A stretch of 13,780 nucleotides of DNA from Anaerolineae bacterium (GTDB lineage Bacteria > Chloroflexota > Anaerolineae > JACIWP01). The notes below the pieces were generated by a model that worked only from the letters and a program-made list of their open reading frames with translations, was not told the DNA's origin and made no database searches. The position numbers and the translations under genes were made by a program. The stretch spans positions 1-13,780 of the forward strand of contig JACIWP010000052.1 in assembly GCA_014360855.1 (NCBI GenBank). The letters run 5' to 3'. Below, one piece after another: positions 13,727 to 13,780 of the stretch (position 1 is the first letter of the stretch; each line of letters starts with the position of its first letter).

Positions 13727-13780
13727 ATGAAGCGCTTGCTTATCACCGCCGGGCGGGTCTTCACACCCATCACTGTTCTG
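13727..13780 (+). CDS. Probable amidohydrolase-superfamily enzyme, N-terminal 18 residues only
   Basis: The frame from ATG 13727 is open to the window end and encodes MKRLLITAGRVFTPITVL. A short beta strand followed by a GRVFTP-like turn is the typical opening of amidohydrolases such as N-acetylglucosamine-6-phosphate deacetylase, dihydropyrimidinase, hydantoinase or SsnA-type deaminases. GGGAGG lies 9 nt upstream. The gene is transcribed away from the carbamoyltransferase and probably shares its control region. With 18 residues the family call is tentative and no function can be assigned. Confidence 0.5.
   Translation, partial: MKRLLITAGRVFTPITVL

Larger units (their letters stand above)
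1..13780. repeat. Dispersed highly iterated palindrome GCCGGC
   Basis: Counting by eye I find about 100 copies, roughly one per 130 bp, on this palindromic hexamer. It occurs inside genes of both strands and between genes (for example near 8850). In coding regions it falls in all three codon phases: as GCC GGC (Ala-Gly), as xxG CCG GCx (Pro-Ala) and as xGC CGG Cxx (for example in Arg-Arg pairs). It thins out in a few stretches, for example about 10100-10680. Other GC-only palindromic hexamers look much rarer. Confidence 0.65.

Noticed and set aside
1..13780. tRNA, rRNA, CRISPR arrays, insertion sequences
   Set aside because: No cloverleaf-like or rRNA sequence in the few gaps, no regularly spaced repeats, no transposase-like protein or terminal repeats.

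Overview
The window is GC-rich, densely coded bacterial chromosome. Base composition, Shine-Dalgarno use and the gene set (an FtsA/PilM-like ATPase next to a membrane protein of the 'baseplate J' type, inserted between alaS and ruvX-mltG) point to a Chloroflexota-like organism, perhaps Anaerolineae. That placement is inference from protein character, not a database match. I see no phage, transposon, CRISPR array, tRNA or rRNA.

Left block (1-7445, plus strand) looks like one long transcription unit. It holds the 3' end of alaS, an FtsA/PilM-like actin-fold ATPase, a single-pass membrane protein with a large outside part, ruvX (yqgF), mltG, a lipoprotein of the branched-chain amino-acid binding-protein fold, and a GT4 glycosyltransferase. 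Genes abut or overlap (gaps 6 and 24 nt, overlaps 8, 4 and about 41 nt, then a gap of 11 nt), so translational coupling is likely. alaS, ruvX and mltG form a neighbourhood known from Firmicutes. The extra genes suggest a cell-envelope or cell-division function grafted into it. The block ends at an 11-bp perfect GC hairpin (7454-7482) in the convergent gap.

Right block (7487-13645, minus strand). Farthest downstream is a pyrimidine-nucleoside (thymidine) phosphorylase with its own promoter (TTGCCA-16-TATAAT) and strong Shine-Dalgarno. It is insulated from the upstream genes by a textbook Rho-independent terminator at 8912-8943. Upstream lies a three-gene unit: class I aminotransferase, then an MmgE/PrpD-family protein, then PanB-family ketopantoate hydroxymethyltransferase (gaps 39 and 29 nt). 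Farther upstream, across a 130-bp AT-richer gap with two inverted repeats, is a carbamoyltransferase resembling N-acetylornithine carbamoyltransferase but with changed substrate-side motifs. A divergent gene starting at 13727, probably an amidohydrolase, runs off the window. The substrate of this metabolic cluster cannot be read from the sequence. The PrpD-PanB pairing, the atypical carbamoyltransferase and the adjacent amidohydrolase and nucleoside phosphorylase make an uncharacterised catabolic pathway plausible.

Across the whole window the palindrome GCCGGC recurs about 100 times, in all three codon phases and also between genes. It resembles the highly iterated palindromes of cyanobacteria.
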